The notes: a model not told the origin generated them from the letters alone. A stretch of 64,000 bases of DNA from Shimia sediminis (GCF_003990645.1 NZ_RYZK01000008.1:1-64000); one strand, 5' to 3'. Counted from the first letter of the stretch, positions 26,141 through 34,687 are shown. Made by a program: numbers and translations.

Positions 26141-27412
26141 GTGACTGACCAAATTGATACGGAATTTGTTCGTGGCCAGTTCCCTGGATTGTCGAATGGC
26201 TGGATCTTGATGGACAACGCCGGCGGATCGCAGATCTTGCAAAGTGGGATTGATCGGATCTCAGGCTTCTTGACCAATGAGTTTGTGCAACATGGTGGAA
26301 GCTATGAACTGTCACAAAAGGCCGAAAACACTCTCCACGAGGCCCGATGCGCGGCGCAGCTTTTGGTAAACGCTGAGCTTGCAGAAGAAATCATCTTTGC
26401 ATCATCTTCTACGGTTTCCATTGCCAATCTCGCAAGAGCCATGAAGAGCCAATTTGCGGCTGGTGATGAGATTATTCTTTCCACCGGAGACCACGAATCC
26501 AATATCGGAGCCTGGGAGCAGTTCGAGAAAATTGGTGTAACGGTCAAGTTCTGGCCGGTTGATCCAGTAAGTCTGACCCTCAAGCTGGACGACCTTGAGC
26601 CGCTCTTGTCCGACAAGGTCAAGCTCGTCTGCGTGCATCACGTCTCCAACATCCTTGGGGTGGCTAATCCCGTGAAGGAGATTGCCGAAGTCGTACATAA
26701 GTACGGTGCCAAGATTTGTGTCGATGGCGTAGCCTTTGCGCCTCATCGCGCTGTGGATGTTCAAGACTGGGATATCGATTTCTATGTCATGAGCCTTTAC
26801 AAATTCTATGGTCCTCACTGCTCTGTTTTGTACGGTAAGTACGAGCTGCTTTTGGAGTTGGATCCCATTTATCACAATTTTTATGGGAAAGAGATCGTGC
26901 CTGGAAAACTCGAACCCGGAGACCCCAACTATGAGCTGACTTCTGCCATCCCCTGCATCCCGGAATATCTGATTGAATTGGGACGTCGGAGCGGTGGTCA
27001 GGGTTCATCACGAGAACTACTTTGCGCAGGGTTCGAAGCAATTACTCGTCAAGAAGATTACCTCGTGAACGAAGTTTTGCGCTTTCTTGGAGCGCGCAAT
27101 AACTGCTCAATTGTCGGCCCAGCAGTTAATGTCAACTCGTCGCGTTTACCAATCATTTCGTTTAAAGTCGGCGGAATGGATGCTGATGAAATTTGCCAGG
27201 CAATGGACAAGTACAAAATCGCAATCCGATTTGGTGAATTTCACGCAAATAGGTTGATCGAAAGTCTAAAAGCCTCTGAAAACAACGGTGTCGTCAGGAT
27301 CTCGCTGGCCCACTACAATACAATCGAAGAGGTTCGGGCATTGATCGCCGCGTTGACACAGGTTTTTGAAGGTCAGCGGTATGAAGAAAACGCCGGCTGT
27401 TCACAAGCATAG
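26141..27412 (+). CDS. Class V PLP enzyme, cysteine-desulfurase-like (VC1184-type family)
   Basis: 423 residues from GTG 26141 with AAGGAG eight bases upstream. STGDHESNIGAWE supplies the PLP-stacking His, KICVDGVAFAPHRAVDV the PLP Asp and SLYKFYGPHCSVLYG the Schiff-base lysine. The same length and the same three blocks as 14054-15325 mark them as paralogues. It is the last gene of the GntR-controlled importer unit and presumably acts on the imported amino acid or amine. A desulfurase role is not supported by any sulfur-assembly neighbours. Confidence 0.82.
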   Translation: MTDQIDTEFVRGQFPGLSNGWILMDNAGGSQILQSGIDRISGFLTNEFVQHGGSYELSQKAENTLHEARCAAQLLVNAELAEEIIFASSSTVSIANLARAMKSQFAAGDEIILSTGDHESNIGAWEQFEKIGVTVKFWPVDPVSLTLKLDDLEPLLSDKVKLVCVHHVSNILGVANPVKEIAEVVHKYGAKICVDGVAFAPHRAVDVQDWDIDFYVMSLYKFYGPHCSVLYGKYELLLELDPIYHNFYGKEIVPGKLEPGDPNYELTSAIPCIPEYLIELGRRSGGQGSSRELLCAGFEAITRQEDYLVNEVLRFLGARNNCSIVGPAVNVNSSRLPIISFKVGGMDADEICQAMDKYKIAIRFGEFHANRLIESLKASENNGVVRISLAHYNTIEEVRALIAALTQVFEGQRYEENAGCSQA

Positions 27413-27497
27413 TGGATCGAAGTGGGCAGGTTTTAAGACAATATCCGTTGTGAGCGATATCTGAACCGCGACTCTTGTTGTCTTCAGGGTAGGGGCC

Positions 27498-28501
27498 TCA
27501 CCGCAATTCCTCCATAACCTTTTCGCGAAACACCTCTGCCGGCGTCCTCCATCCCAGGCACTTGCGGGGCGTGTTGTTGAGACGGTCGCAAATCTTTTTC
27601 ATGTCGTGATCTTTCATCGATCTAATGTCACGCGTGCGGGGCAGCCATCTTCGAAGACGTCGATTTGTGTTCTCGACAACTCCTTTCTGCCAGGGTGAAG
27701 ATGGGTCACAAAACCAGGTTTGCGTGCCGATTTCAGCCTGCAGATGTGGCCAGCTAACGAACTCGGTGCCGCGATCAAAGGTAATCGATTTCCGAGCTGC
27801 TAAAGGGAGATCTCGGATAGCGTCCATTATCTTTCCCATTACCGGCTTTGTTCGCTTGTTCGGGTTCTTCAGGATGACGGTGAAGCGGCTGACCCGCTCA
27901 ATTAATGACGTCACATTTGACTGCCCAAGCATTTGCTTGAACAGCATCAAATCGGCCTCCCAATGGCCGAACTGGCGCCGGTGTGCCACATCATCAGGTC
28001 GAAACAGGATGCTGACGTCACGATGGAATTTCGACTTCTGACGCTTGCGGGCTCGCCTTGGCCTACGGGCTGCACGATGGGTTGGCAGATACCACCAGAG
28101 CTCCTTTGCCATGCCTCCTTGGAATAGATGTAGCGATAGATGGTTTCCTGACAGACGCGCAGTTTCGCACCTTCAAAGATCATTCGGTTGCCGATCTGCT
28201 CGGGCGTCCAACCTTCCTTGATCTGCGCAACCACGGTCTTACGCAGGTCGGGATGCCTGATCAGCTTTCGCTGCACGGATCTGCGTTTGTCCGTCTGCAA
28301 TTGAGCAGCATGGCCGAAGTGGCCAGCGTATTTCTTCGGGAATGCATCATCGGCCCAGAAATTGCGCTTAATCTCTCGAAAGATCGTCGACTTGTGGCGA
28401 TTCAAGACACGTGCCATCTCTCTGACGGGCACTTTTGCGTGCCACCATTTCTCGATTTTTCGACGTTCCGACAACGATAGTTGCGAATACACGGCTCCCA
28501 T
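27498..28501 (-). pseudogene. IS30-family transposase, frameshifted
   Basis: The N-terminal frame (MGAVYSQLSLSERRKIEKWW, helix-turn-helix EMARVLNRHKSTIFREIKRN) runs to IYRYIYSKE near 28115. The remainder (MAKELWWYLPTHRAARRPRR, then GHWEADLMLF, ITFDRGTEFVSW and NRRLRRWLPR, which bear the DDE residues) is in another frame. Loss of one base in the run GGAGGCATGG would explain it, since full length would be about 334 residues. Either inactive or a rare slippage case. Terminal repeats could not be defined. The 11-mer CTTCAGGGTAG occurs in direct orientation at 27482 and 28550, flanking the element. Confidence 0.8.
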
Positions 28502-28509
28502 GCCATGAT

Positions 28510-28544
28510 CTCCTATTAGATAACTCATTGTTTTCTAATAGGAG
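28510..28544 (-). other. Hairpin covering the IS30 ribosome site
   Basis: CTCCTATTAGA and TCTAATAGGAG form a perfect 11-base-pair stem. On the transposase strand the second arm contains the AGGAG ribosome site ahead of ATG 28501. Read-through transcripts from outside would hide this site and limit transposase synthesis, a safeguard known from several insertion sequences. Confidence 0.6.
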
Positions 28545-28794
28545 TCACACTTCAGGGTAGCGCGCTCCCTCCTACACATATGTTGCAACCAAGTAGAAAT
28601 GTCACTCGGTGTGCAAAGCAGAAGTGTCACCACAGGGCGAGACGTGAGCAAAGCCTGACAGGGCGGAGACCTCAAATATCGCAGCCCTGGCTGGCTTTGC
28701 GGTTACAGCGTTTCTCGGTGACCACCTATCGTTGCTTTTGGAATTCTGCCGTCTGATTTGAAGCCCACATTTGTTTGAGTTACCTTCCAAGACA

Positions 28795-28907
28795 GGCGGC
28801 GTAGCGCATGGCGATCAGGGTAAGCGCTATGGTGGTAATTGTCCGGAATGTTGCCCTGACAAATGGCAACCGGGAGCTTTGGTGGGTTCGAAACCCTCTA
28901 CGCCGCC
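28795..28907 (+). ncRNA. Possible structured RNA inside the ISNCY element
   Basis: GGCGGCGTAG at 28795 and CTACGCCGCC at 28898 form a perfect 10-base-pair closing stem. Directly inside the 3' arm lies GTGGG-TTCGAAA-CCCTC (28882-28898), which looks like a tRNA T-arm with one mismatched pair. Inside lie GCGC...GCGC (28804-28827), resembling a D-arm, and a 6-base-pair hairpin GTTGCC/GGCAAC (28850-28870). No anticodon arm fits a normal tRNA and no CCA follows. Strand is chosen from the T-arm motif. It is seen only as sequence; expression and function are unknown. Confidence 0.35.
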
Positions 28908-28932
28908 GCTTTCAGGAAACAAATTCGGTTTG

Positions 28933-30291
28933 TCACTTAGAAGCTTTTGCCTCAGCAGCTCGTTCAGCGCGCCGTCGCTCGTAGTAAGCTTCCATCTTCG
29001 AAGGCCGACCGGGTGAGCGTCGGCCTGTCTTCTTGTAGCCATTCCTGGCGCTCTCGGGTTTGACCTTCGGCGGCGGCATGGCTTTTTCCTGCTCTGCCTT
29101 GATGTGGGCGAGAACGGCGCTGAGATGCTTGTTATCGGTGATCGCCGCGTGGGCCACGCGCTGCTGGTGTGGATCGAAGACGCTGTGGGGCAGGGCCACG
29201 CCTTTGGCACGCACCTGAATGCGCCCGTCTGGCATCTCGTAGACATCCACATATTTGCCGACGAGACCGCGCGTTAGATCATTGACCTCCAGCCGGATGC
29301 GCTTGCGGTCGTACTTCAGCGTCAAATCCTTGGTGACATAGCGCTTGTCACGCAGGCAGAAGACCTCGGCGAGGCGATTTGGTTCGATGTTAAGGGTGCG
29401 ATGCAGGTTGTCTGGCTTGGCCGGAGCCTTTGCAAACTTGGCGTTGTAGCGTTCGACGAAGCTTGCAAGGAACGCGTTGCCATCTTCCATATTAGAGATG
29501 TTGGCGATCCGTAGCTCTTTGACCAGTCGGTCTTGTAGCGTGCGGTTTGCCCGCTCGACGCGGCCTTTGGCTTGGGAGGAACTGGCGCAGATGATCTCGA
29601 TGTTCAGCTCTGCTAAGGCGCGCCCAAACTGGGTCATGCCGGTCATGTGTTCATTGGGTTTTGGAACCCTGAACACGGTGTGCTTGTCGCTGTAAAACGC
29701 GACGGGGCGGCCATGCTTCAGCAGATAGCTTTCCAGAGCTTCAAAGTAACTGAAGGTGCTCTCGGATTTTACGAAGCGTAATTCCATCAACGTACTCGTG
29801 GCGTCGTCGATGAAGACGAGCAGGGTGCAAGAATCGCCACGATCCTCAAACCAGCGATGATCGGAGCCGTCGATCTGGATCAACTCGCCAAAGCATTCCC
29901 GGCGCAGACGCGGCTGGTGGAATGTCCTGCGCTGTTTGCGTGACAACCAGATGCCATCTTCCTGCATCCATTTGCGAACGGTCTCGCGGGAGACTTTGAA
30001 GCCGTGATGTTCGGCCAGCATCTCAGCTGCCAAGGTCGGGCCAAAGTCGGCATAGCTCTCTTTGATCAAGCTCAGCGCATAGTCGCGCTTGGCGTGAAGA
30101 ATGCGGTTGTTCGGGGGCTTGCCACGCGCCTTGTGCCGGATCGCCGATGCTCCATCCTGACGATACCGCTTCAACAACCGGAAAATCTGCCGCCGTGTTA
30201 AGTCCAACATGTTCGCTGCAGTGTCGACACTCAGCCGTCCGTCATCGACCTGCGCCAGAACCTCCACGCGGTTCAACTCGCGCTCGCTCAT
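28933..30291 (-). CDS. ISNCY-family transposase
   Basis: 452 residues from ATG 30291 (MSERELNRVEV); an earlier ATG at 30306 is in frame. N-terminal helix-turn-helix SVDTAANMLDLTRRQIFRLL, then a DDE integrase core with GELIQIDGSDHRWFEDRG, LLVFIDDATSTLMELRF and SSQAKGRVERANRTLQDRLV. A lysine/arginine-rich tail ends the protein. This is the 450-residue build of IS1202-like ISNCY elements. The frame is intact, so the element may be active. Confidence 0.85.
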   Translation of the reverse strand: MSERELNRVEVLAQVDDGRLSVDTAANMLDLTRRQIFRLLKRYRQDGASAIRHKARGKPPNNRILHAKRDYALSLIKESYADFGPTLAAEMLAEHHGFKVSRETVRKWMQEDGIWLSRKQRRTFHQPRLRRECFGELIQIDGSDHRWFEDRGDSCTLLVFIDDATSTLMELRFVKSESTFSYFEALESYLLKHGRPVAFYSDKHTVFRVPKPNEHMTGMTQFGRALAELNIEIICASSSQAKGRVERANRTLQDRLVKELRIANISNMEDGNAFLASFVERYNAKFAKAPAKPDNLHRTLNIEPNRLAEVFCLRDKRYVTKDLTLKYDRKRIRLEVNDLTRGLVGKYVDVYEMPDGRIQVRAKGVALPHSVFDPHQQRVAHAAITDNKHLSAVLAHIKAEQEKAMPPPKVKPESARNGYKKTGRRSPGRPSKMEAYYERRRAERAAEAKASK

Positions 30292-30394
30292 AATCACCCA
30301 TCCCATGCCTGCTCACCCTCAATGGTATTTGAGGGCAGAGTGACATTCCTGAATTGCAGATGGGTGACATTTTAGCTTTGCTGCTACACACATA

Positions 30395-30689
30395 TGGTTC
30401 TGTTAATCTATCTTATGTTTGCCGTGTGAGCGAAGCGGCTGTTTTCCAAACTTGCTTCATATCTAGCCGCCTTTAGCGTTGATTGTGTCGCTAAAATTTC
30501 ATTTGCCACTTCGTTCTTGAGTTTCCGGGGGCAGCTTTCATCGTGTTTCGAATTTGGGCCAGTTTTTGCTGGACTTTGTTCCCCACGCAAGCGTCACTGC
30601 TTTTGCTTAGAAGCTTAGTCACCCGCCCGGCATTCCGGGCTTGGGTCAGTACGGAGCGAGGACGCTCCGCAGACCTGATGGAGACATAG
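30395..30689. other. Gene-free stretch before the recombinase cassette
   Basis: About 295 bases with no convincing gene. GCCCGGCATTCCGGGC (near 30630) forms a small hairpin and GGAGCGAGGACGCTCC (near 30655) another, both shortly before the DUF3489 start. They could belong to the cassette promoter or its recombination site. Confidence 0.4.
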
Positions 30690-30983
30690 ATGAGCAATCC
30701 AACAACAACGGCCGCTGGGGGCAAAAAGGCCTCCATCCCAAACACCAAAGGACGGGTCGGGCAATCCCGATCAGTTGCCGGGAGCAAAAGCTGCACTTTG
30801 AAAGCGCTGATGTCGCGTAGAAATGGTGCAACCATATCGCAGCTTCAGAACAAGTTGGATTGGCAGCCGCATACGATACGGGCAGCGATATCACGGCTGA
30901 GGAAGGCGGGCGTGACCATTGATCTTGACCGCTCCGGAAAGTCCCCACGCTACCGCATCATCTCACATGGGTCACACCAATGA
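30690..30983 (+). CDS. DUF3489 small protein of the recombinase cassette
   Basis: 97 residues. A low-complexity N-terminus precedes a winged-helix-like C-terminal half: LKALMSRRNGATISQLQNKL then WQPHTIRAAISRLRKAG. DUF3489 proteins are regularly found just upstream of DUF2924 and a large serine recombinase in alphaproteobacterial prophage and island ends. Probably DNA-binding, perhaps setting recombination direction or expression. Overlaps the next gene by 4 bases. Confidence 0.85.
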   Translation: MSNPTTTAAGGKKASIPNTKGRVGQSRSVAGSKSCTLKALMSRRNGATISQLQNKLDWQPHTIRAAISRLRKAGVTIDLDRSGKSPRYRIISHGSHQ

Positions 30984-31432
30984 GCGCAGCGGGAGATCAA
31001 TTGGACGTCTCACAAATTGAACAATTGGAGGCCGCGGAGCTTCGCAGCCTTTGGAAACAGCTCAAAGGCGTTCATCCCCCGAAGACATTCACAGCGCGCC
31101 TGATGCGGGTGGCGCTGGCCTGGGAGGTGCAGGTCAGGCAGTCTGGGGGAGAATCAACCAAGGTGCGACGTGGGTGGCGAAAGGCCACCAGAGACCGGAG
31201 TAAGCGCAGTGGCGAAATCCCGTTAGGCATTACGGCTGTTTCCGACCCGACTGAGGGCACGCGCATCCTGAAGAAATGGGGCGGAACCACGCACGAGGTT
31301 TTTGTCGCCGAGAAGGGCGTGATGTGGAAGGGAGACAGCTATTCGTCCTTGTCCGCCGTAGCGCGCGCGATGACAGGCACCAACCGGAACGGTCCAAAGT
31401 TCTTCGGTCTTCGGGGCGGCACTAAGTCATGA
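30980..31432 (+). CDS. DUF2924 protein of the recombinase cassette
   Basis: 150 residues. The central repeat of basic residues (KVRRGWRKATRDRSKRSGEI) and the C-terminal LKKWGGTTHEVFVAEKGVMW are the usual DUF2924 pattern. It sits between DUF3489 and the recombinase with ATGA overlaps on both sides, so the three are translated together. Thought to assist the recombinase, but no activity has been seen in the sequence. Confidence 0.88.
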   Translation: MSAAGDQLDVSQIEQLEAAELRSLWKQLKGVHPPKTFTARLMRVALAWEVQVRQSGGESTKVRRGWRKATRDRSKRSGEIPLGITAVSDPTEGTRILKKWGGTTHEVFVAEKGVMWKGDSYSSLSAVARAMTGTNRNGPKFFGLRGGTKS

Positions 31433-33126
31433 TCCGCCAGCGCTGCGCCATATATACCCGCAAGTCGACAGAGGAGGGGCTTGATCAGGACTTCAACTCA
31501 CTGGATGCGCAACGCGAGGCTTGCGCGGCGTACATTCTTAGTCAGAAGCACGAAGGCTGGGCGGAACTTTCAGATTGTTATGACGATGGAGGGTATTCTG
31601 GGGGATCGATGGAGCGCCCCGGTCTGCAGCAACTTCTGAACCACGTCCGCAACGGCCGCATCGACATCATCGTTGTTTACAAAGTGGATCGGCTGACACG
31701 ATCCCTGAGTGACTTTGCCAGGATGGTGGACACCTTCGATAGGGCAGGGGTGTCTTTCGTTTCGGTCACGCAGGCCTTTAACACCACGTCTTCCATGGGG
31801 CGACTGACTTTGAACGTGTTGTTGTCATTCGCACAGTTCGAACGGGAAGTGACGGCGGAACGCATCAGGGACAAAATTGCCGCATCGAAACAAAAGGGCA
31901 TGTGGATGGGGGGATCTGTACCATTTGGATATGAAGCCGTTGACAAAGCCTTGGCGGTCAATGAGGCCGAAGCGACCCTGGTGCGAACCATATACGCCGA
32001 ATACCTGGCCGCTGGCTGCGTTTGCAAACTGTCGGTCCGGTTAAGAGAGTTGAACATCCGTAGCAGACGATGGGTTGATCGCCATGGACGCAACAAAGGC
32101 GGTAAGATTTTCTCGCAAGGCGCCCTCTACTACATGCTTCGCAACCCGATCTACATTGGAAAGACACGGCACAAGAACGAGGTTCATGAAGGGCTTCACG
32201 CGGCAATCATCGATGACGCGATATGGCAATCTGTGCAGGTGCAACTGACAAAACAGGGTGGTCGGGAAACCAGAGCCAAACGCCGCCGCTCCGATCGGGT
32301 TTTGAATGACCTTTTGTTTGATTCTGCGGATCGGAAAATGGGTTCCACCTATGCCAGCAAATCCGTCACCCGGGATGGTGTTCAGCAGACAAAACGCTAC
32401 TGGTACTACGCTTCAACCAAGTCACAGCCAGATGATGACATTTCAGTTGAGCGTCTGCCTGCGACAGAGATCGAGCGCGTTGTTCTTTCGGCTCTTTCCG
32501 ACAAGCTCTCTGACCACGTTTGGATTGCTGATCACGTTAGAGCGCAGGGTGCGGATGCTGTACTTGTGGCCGACGTTCTTCGAGCCGCCAATACTTTGAA
32601 CCAATCTGATCACGGACACGGCGAAGCCAATGCTAATCAAGACCTGCTATCGCTGATCGCCCGTGTAACGGTGCTCCAGGATAGGCTGCAGGTTTCGATG
32701 AACCTGGCATCGATGCTGGGGAACGAAAACACCCGTGAACCCGTCCCCGCCAGCTTCGAAATTCCGTTCGAGCGGCGACAGAATGGTCGCGCAAAGCCGA
32801 TCGTGATCGCTCCGCACAATACAGCGAACCCGGACCCGGAACTCATTTCCCTGGTGGCTGACGCACGTCGATGGGCACAAGAACTCATGGATGGAACGGT
32901 TTCTTCCATCAAGCAAATCACCGATCGGGAAGGTCTACGAAATGGTGTGGTCAGTCGCATCTTGCCGCTCGCCTGGCTTGCACCGGATATTTCGACGGCC
33001 ATTCTTGCAGGGCGCCAACCAGCGCATCTTACGGCAAAGGCGCTTCGTGACCTTACTGAGTTGCCACTGGACTGGGAAAAACAGCGTGAGGTTCTCGGGT
33101 TTCAACAGATCCGAAACCACCGATAG
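31429..33126 (+). CDS. Large serine recombinase
   Basis: 565 residues. Resolvase domain at about 4-150 with the nucleophile serine in CAIYTRKSTEEG (about residue 13) and the conserved arginines in VYKVDRLTRSLSDFARMV and AQFEREVTAERIRDKI. A Recombinase domain (about 165-260; GALYYMLRNPIYIGKTRHKN) and a long C-terminal region follow. It lacks the zinc-ribbon cysteines of many relatives. It ends 170 bases before tRNA-Tyr, so that end may carry the attachment site. Likely mobilises the island to its left. Confidence 0.9.
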   Translation: MIRQRCAIYTRKSTEEGLDQDFNSLDAQREACAAYILSQKHEGWAELSDCYDDGGYSGGSMERPGLQQLLNHVRNGRIDIIVVYKVDRLTRSLSDFARMVDTFDRAGVSFVSVTQAFNTTSSMGRLTLNVLLSFAQFEREVTAERIRDKIAASKQKGMWMGGSVPFGYEAVDKALAVNEAEATLVRTIYAEYLAAGCVCKLSVRLRELNIRSRRWVDRHGRNKGGKIFSQGALYYMLRNPIYIGKTRHKNEVHEGLHAAIIDDAIWQSVQVQLTKQGGRETRAKRRRSDRVLNDLLFDSADRKMGSTYASKSVTRDGVQQTKRYWYYASTKSQPDDDISVERLPATEIERVVLSALSDKLSDHVWIADHVRAQGADAVLVADVLRAANTLNQSDHGHGEANANQDLLSLIARVTVLQDRLQVSMNLASMLGNENTREPVPASFEIPFERRQNGRAKPIVIAPHNTANPDPELISLVADARRWAQELMDGTVSSIKQITDREGLRNGVVSRILPLAWLAPDISTAILAGRQPAHLTAKALRDLTELPLDWEKQREVLGFQQIRNHR

Positions 33127-33299
33127 GTTTCAAGACCTCACGCTAACCTGGCCCGCTGAGACTTTCTCCGAAAACACCCGCAAAATGCTCTGATCAGAGC
33201 TCAATCTTGAGGTCTCTGGTGCCTCGAGTGCTTGTAACTCATTGAAATTAAAGCGCTACTGGTTACGCCTTCAAAAGCTCAGGTTCGAGAGAGAGAAAG

Positions 33300-33383
33300 T
33301 GGTGGGCGACCCTGGAATCGAACCAGGCGTGCGTCTCCGCGAGGGAGTTACAGTCCCCTGCCACACCTTGCGGCCTGTCGCCC
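33300..33383 (-). tRNA. tRNA-Tyr (GTA anticodon)
   Basis: On the minus strand, GGGCGAC at the 5' end pairs with GTCGCCC at the 3' end. The anticodon loop CTGTAAC gives GTA, and a long variable arm as in bacterial tRNA-Tyr is followed by T-arm CCTGG-TTCGATT-CCAGG. Discriminator A and an encoded CCA complete 84 bases. Adjacent to the serine recombinase and at the accessory/core border. Confidence 0.95.
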
Positions 33384-33463
33384 ACTTTCCATGGCCTTGC
33401 GGCCTCGGTGTGAGGCGCTGATTACTGCGCCTGATCGGGGGCGTCAACAAGAAAATCTCTTGC

Positions 33464-33497
33464 AGGGAACCGCGAAGCAGCGCATTGGTGGTTCCCT
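33464..33497 (+). other. Stem-loop upstream of rlmB
   Basis: AGGGAACC and GGTTCCCT form an 8-base-pair stem 24 bases before the rlmB start. It could be a leader element or a small terminator of transcription from the tRNA side; no U-tract is present. Confidence 0.4.
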
Positions 33498-33520
33498 GAG
33501 AAAATGCGGAAATCAGAGCG

Positions 33521-34300
33521 ATGAAAAAGCCTAAATGGGTTGTCGAAAAAGAACAGGCCAAGCGCAAGGCCGGGGCTGAAACCGTCTGGCTGTTTGGCCT
33601 GCATGCGGTGCGGGATGCGTTGATGAACCCGGCGCGCGAAAAGCTGCGGTTGGTGGTGACCAAGAACGCTGCCGACAAACTGGCCGAGGCGATTGAGGCT
33701 TCGGGAATTGCGCCGGAAATGACCGACCCGCGCAAATTCAGCGTGCCAATTGATCCACAATCGGTGCATCAGGGCGCGGCGCTGGAAGTGAAACCCCTGC
33801 ACTGGGGCGACCTCTCGCAGCGCGCGATTGCCGATGATGACCGCCCACAACGTCTGGTTCTGCTGGACCGCGTGACCGACCCCCACAACGTCGGCGCAAT
33901 CCTGCGCTCGGCCGAAGTATTCGGTGCTCTGGCCGTGATTGGCACCCGTCACCACTCGGCGCCTGAAACCGGCGCGCTTGCCAAAACCGCGAGCGGCGCG
34001 CTTGAGCGCCAGCCCTACCTGCGTTTGCGCAACCTTGCCGATGCCATCACGGAACTTCAGGCCATGGGATACCTTGTTCTCGGCATGGACGGTGAAGCGG
34101 ATCAAAGCATCGATCAGGCGCTTGAGGGCAAACGCGACCTGCCCGTCGCGTTGGTACTGGGGGCAGAGGGGCCGGGTTTGCGCCAAAAGACCAAGGATAC
34201 CTGCGACGCGCTGGTCAGAATCGACTTTGCCAGCGATTTTGGCTCACTCAATGTGTCCAATGCCGCCGCGGTTGCGCTTTACGCCTCATTGCCGCGCTAG
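33521..34300 (+). CDS. rlmB: 23S rRNA 2'-O-methyltransferase RlmB (TrmH/SPOUT family)
   Basis: 259 residues. Substrate-binding N-terminal part (VWLFGLHAVRDALMNPARE) followed by the SPOUT knot: LLDRVTDPHNVGAILRSAEV, VALVLGAEGPGLRQKT and FGSLNVSNAAAVALYASL are the three motifs that bind AdoMet. It should methylate a guanosine 2'-O in 23S rRNA (G2251 in E. coli numbering). First gene to the right of the tRNA, marking the return to core chromosome. Confidence 0.9.
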   Translation: MKKPKWVVEKEQAKRKAGAETVWLFGLHAVRDALMNPAREKLRLVVTKNAADKLAEAIEASGIAPEMTDPRKFSVPIDPQSVHQGAALEVKPLHWGDLSQRAIADDDRPQRLVLLDRVTDPHNVGAILRSAEVFGALAVIGTRHHSAPETGALAKTASGALERQPYLRLRNLADAITELQAMGYLVLGMDGEADQSIDQALEGKRDLPVALVLGAEGPGLRQKTKDTCDALVRIDFASDFGSLNVSNAAAVALYASLPR

Positions 34301-34396
34301 GGCTCAATCTTTTCAGAAATACTCTCGACTGAGGCTCCAAAACCCGACGCGCGCGCCTACATACATCAGAACGCGCAATCCGACCGGAGCAGACCC

Positions 34397-34687
34397 ATTC
34401 CTCACGCGACCAAAATAGCCACTTGTTGTTACTGCGGAACCCGCGCTGCCCTGGTTCTGAAAGGGCAGGATCGCCACGAGCTGGCCTGTTCCTCATGCGG
34501 AGCGCCCTTGCATGAGCTGAAGCAAATGCCGACCGCAAAGGCCGCGGTACGCGAAACCGTGCGGGTCGTTGAAAAGACGGTTTACCGGGACCGTAAGCCC
34601 AAAAAGCGCAAACAAAAGAAGCGCAAGAGCTGGTCCAGGAAGTTCAAGGACGAGCTGTTTGACGTGATCGAAGATATTTTCGACTAG
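34397..34687 (+). CDS. Small zinc-ribbon protein with probable ATT start
   Basis: 96 residues if translation begins at ATT 34397, which has GGAGC a few bases upstream. Reading: PHATKIATCCYCGTRAALVL, then HELACSSCGAPLHELKQMP. Two CxxC pairs (CCYCG, CSSCG) make a zinc ribbon, followed by a highly basic stretch rich in KKRK and an acidic end (FDVIEDIFD). No ATG, GTG or TTG keeps both CxxC pairs, and the first in-frame ATG comes after them. ATT starts are rare and usually mean tight control. It could be nucleic-acid binding; family not recognised by name. Confidence 0.65.
   Translation: MPHATKIATCCYCGTRAALVLKGQDRHELACSSCGAPLHELKQMPTAKAAVRETVRVVEKTVYRDRKPKKRKQKKRKSWSRKFKDELFDVIEDIFD

Larger units (their letters stand above)
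28581..30388 (-). mobile_element. ISNCY-type insertion sequence with target duplication
   Basis: The outer ends TGTTGCAACCAAGTAGAAAT and (opposite strand) TGTAGCAGCAAAGCTAAAAT lead inwards to a shared TGTCAC block, giving about 70% identical inverted repeats over 26 bases. CACATA occurs directly outside both ends (28575-28580 and 30389-30394), consistent with a 6-base target duplication. Length is 1808 bases. It holds one transposase and, beyond the gene, about 350 non-coding bases with a strong fold (28795-28907). The duplication suggests a fairly recent insertion. Confidence 0.75.

Noticed and set aside
27482-28560. CTTCAGGGTAG direct repeats as the IS30 target duplication
   Set aside because: At 11 bases it is longer than the 2-4 bases usual for IS30, and terminal inverted repeats next to it could not be found. 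Recorded but not claimed.
28795-28907. A genuine tRNA-Sec or tmRNA gene
   Set aside because: The acceptor and T-arm look right, but there is no anticodon arm with TCA, no CCA, and no tmRNA tag frame or GGGGCTG-type start.
33464-33497. Stem before rlmB as an attachment site of the island
   Set aside because: It lies on the core side of tRNA-Tyr, and I saw no second copy in the window. Position alone does not support it.
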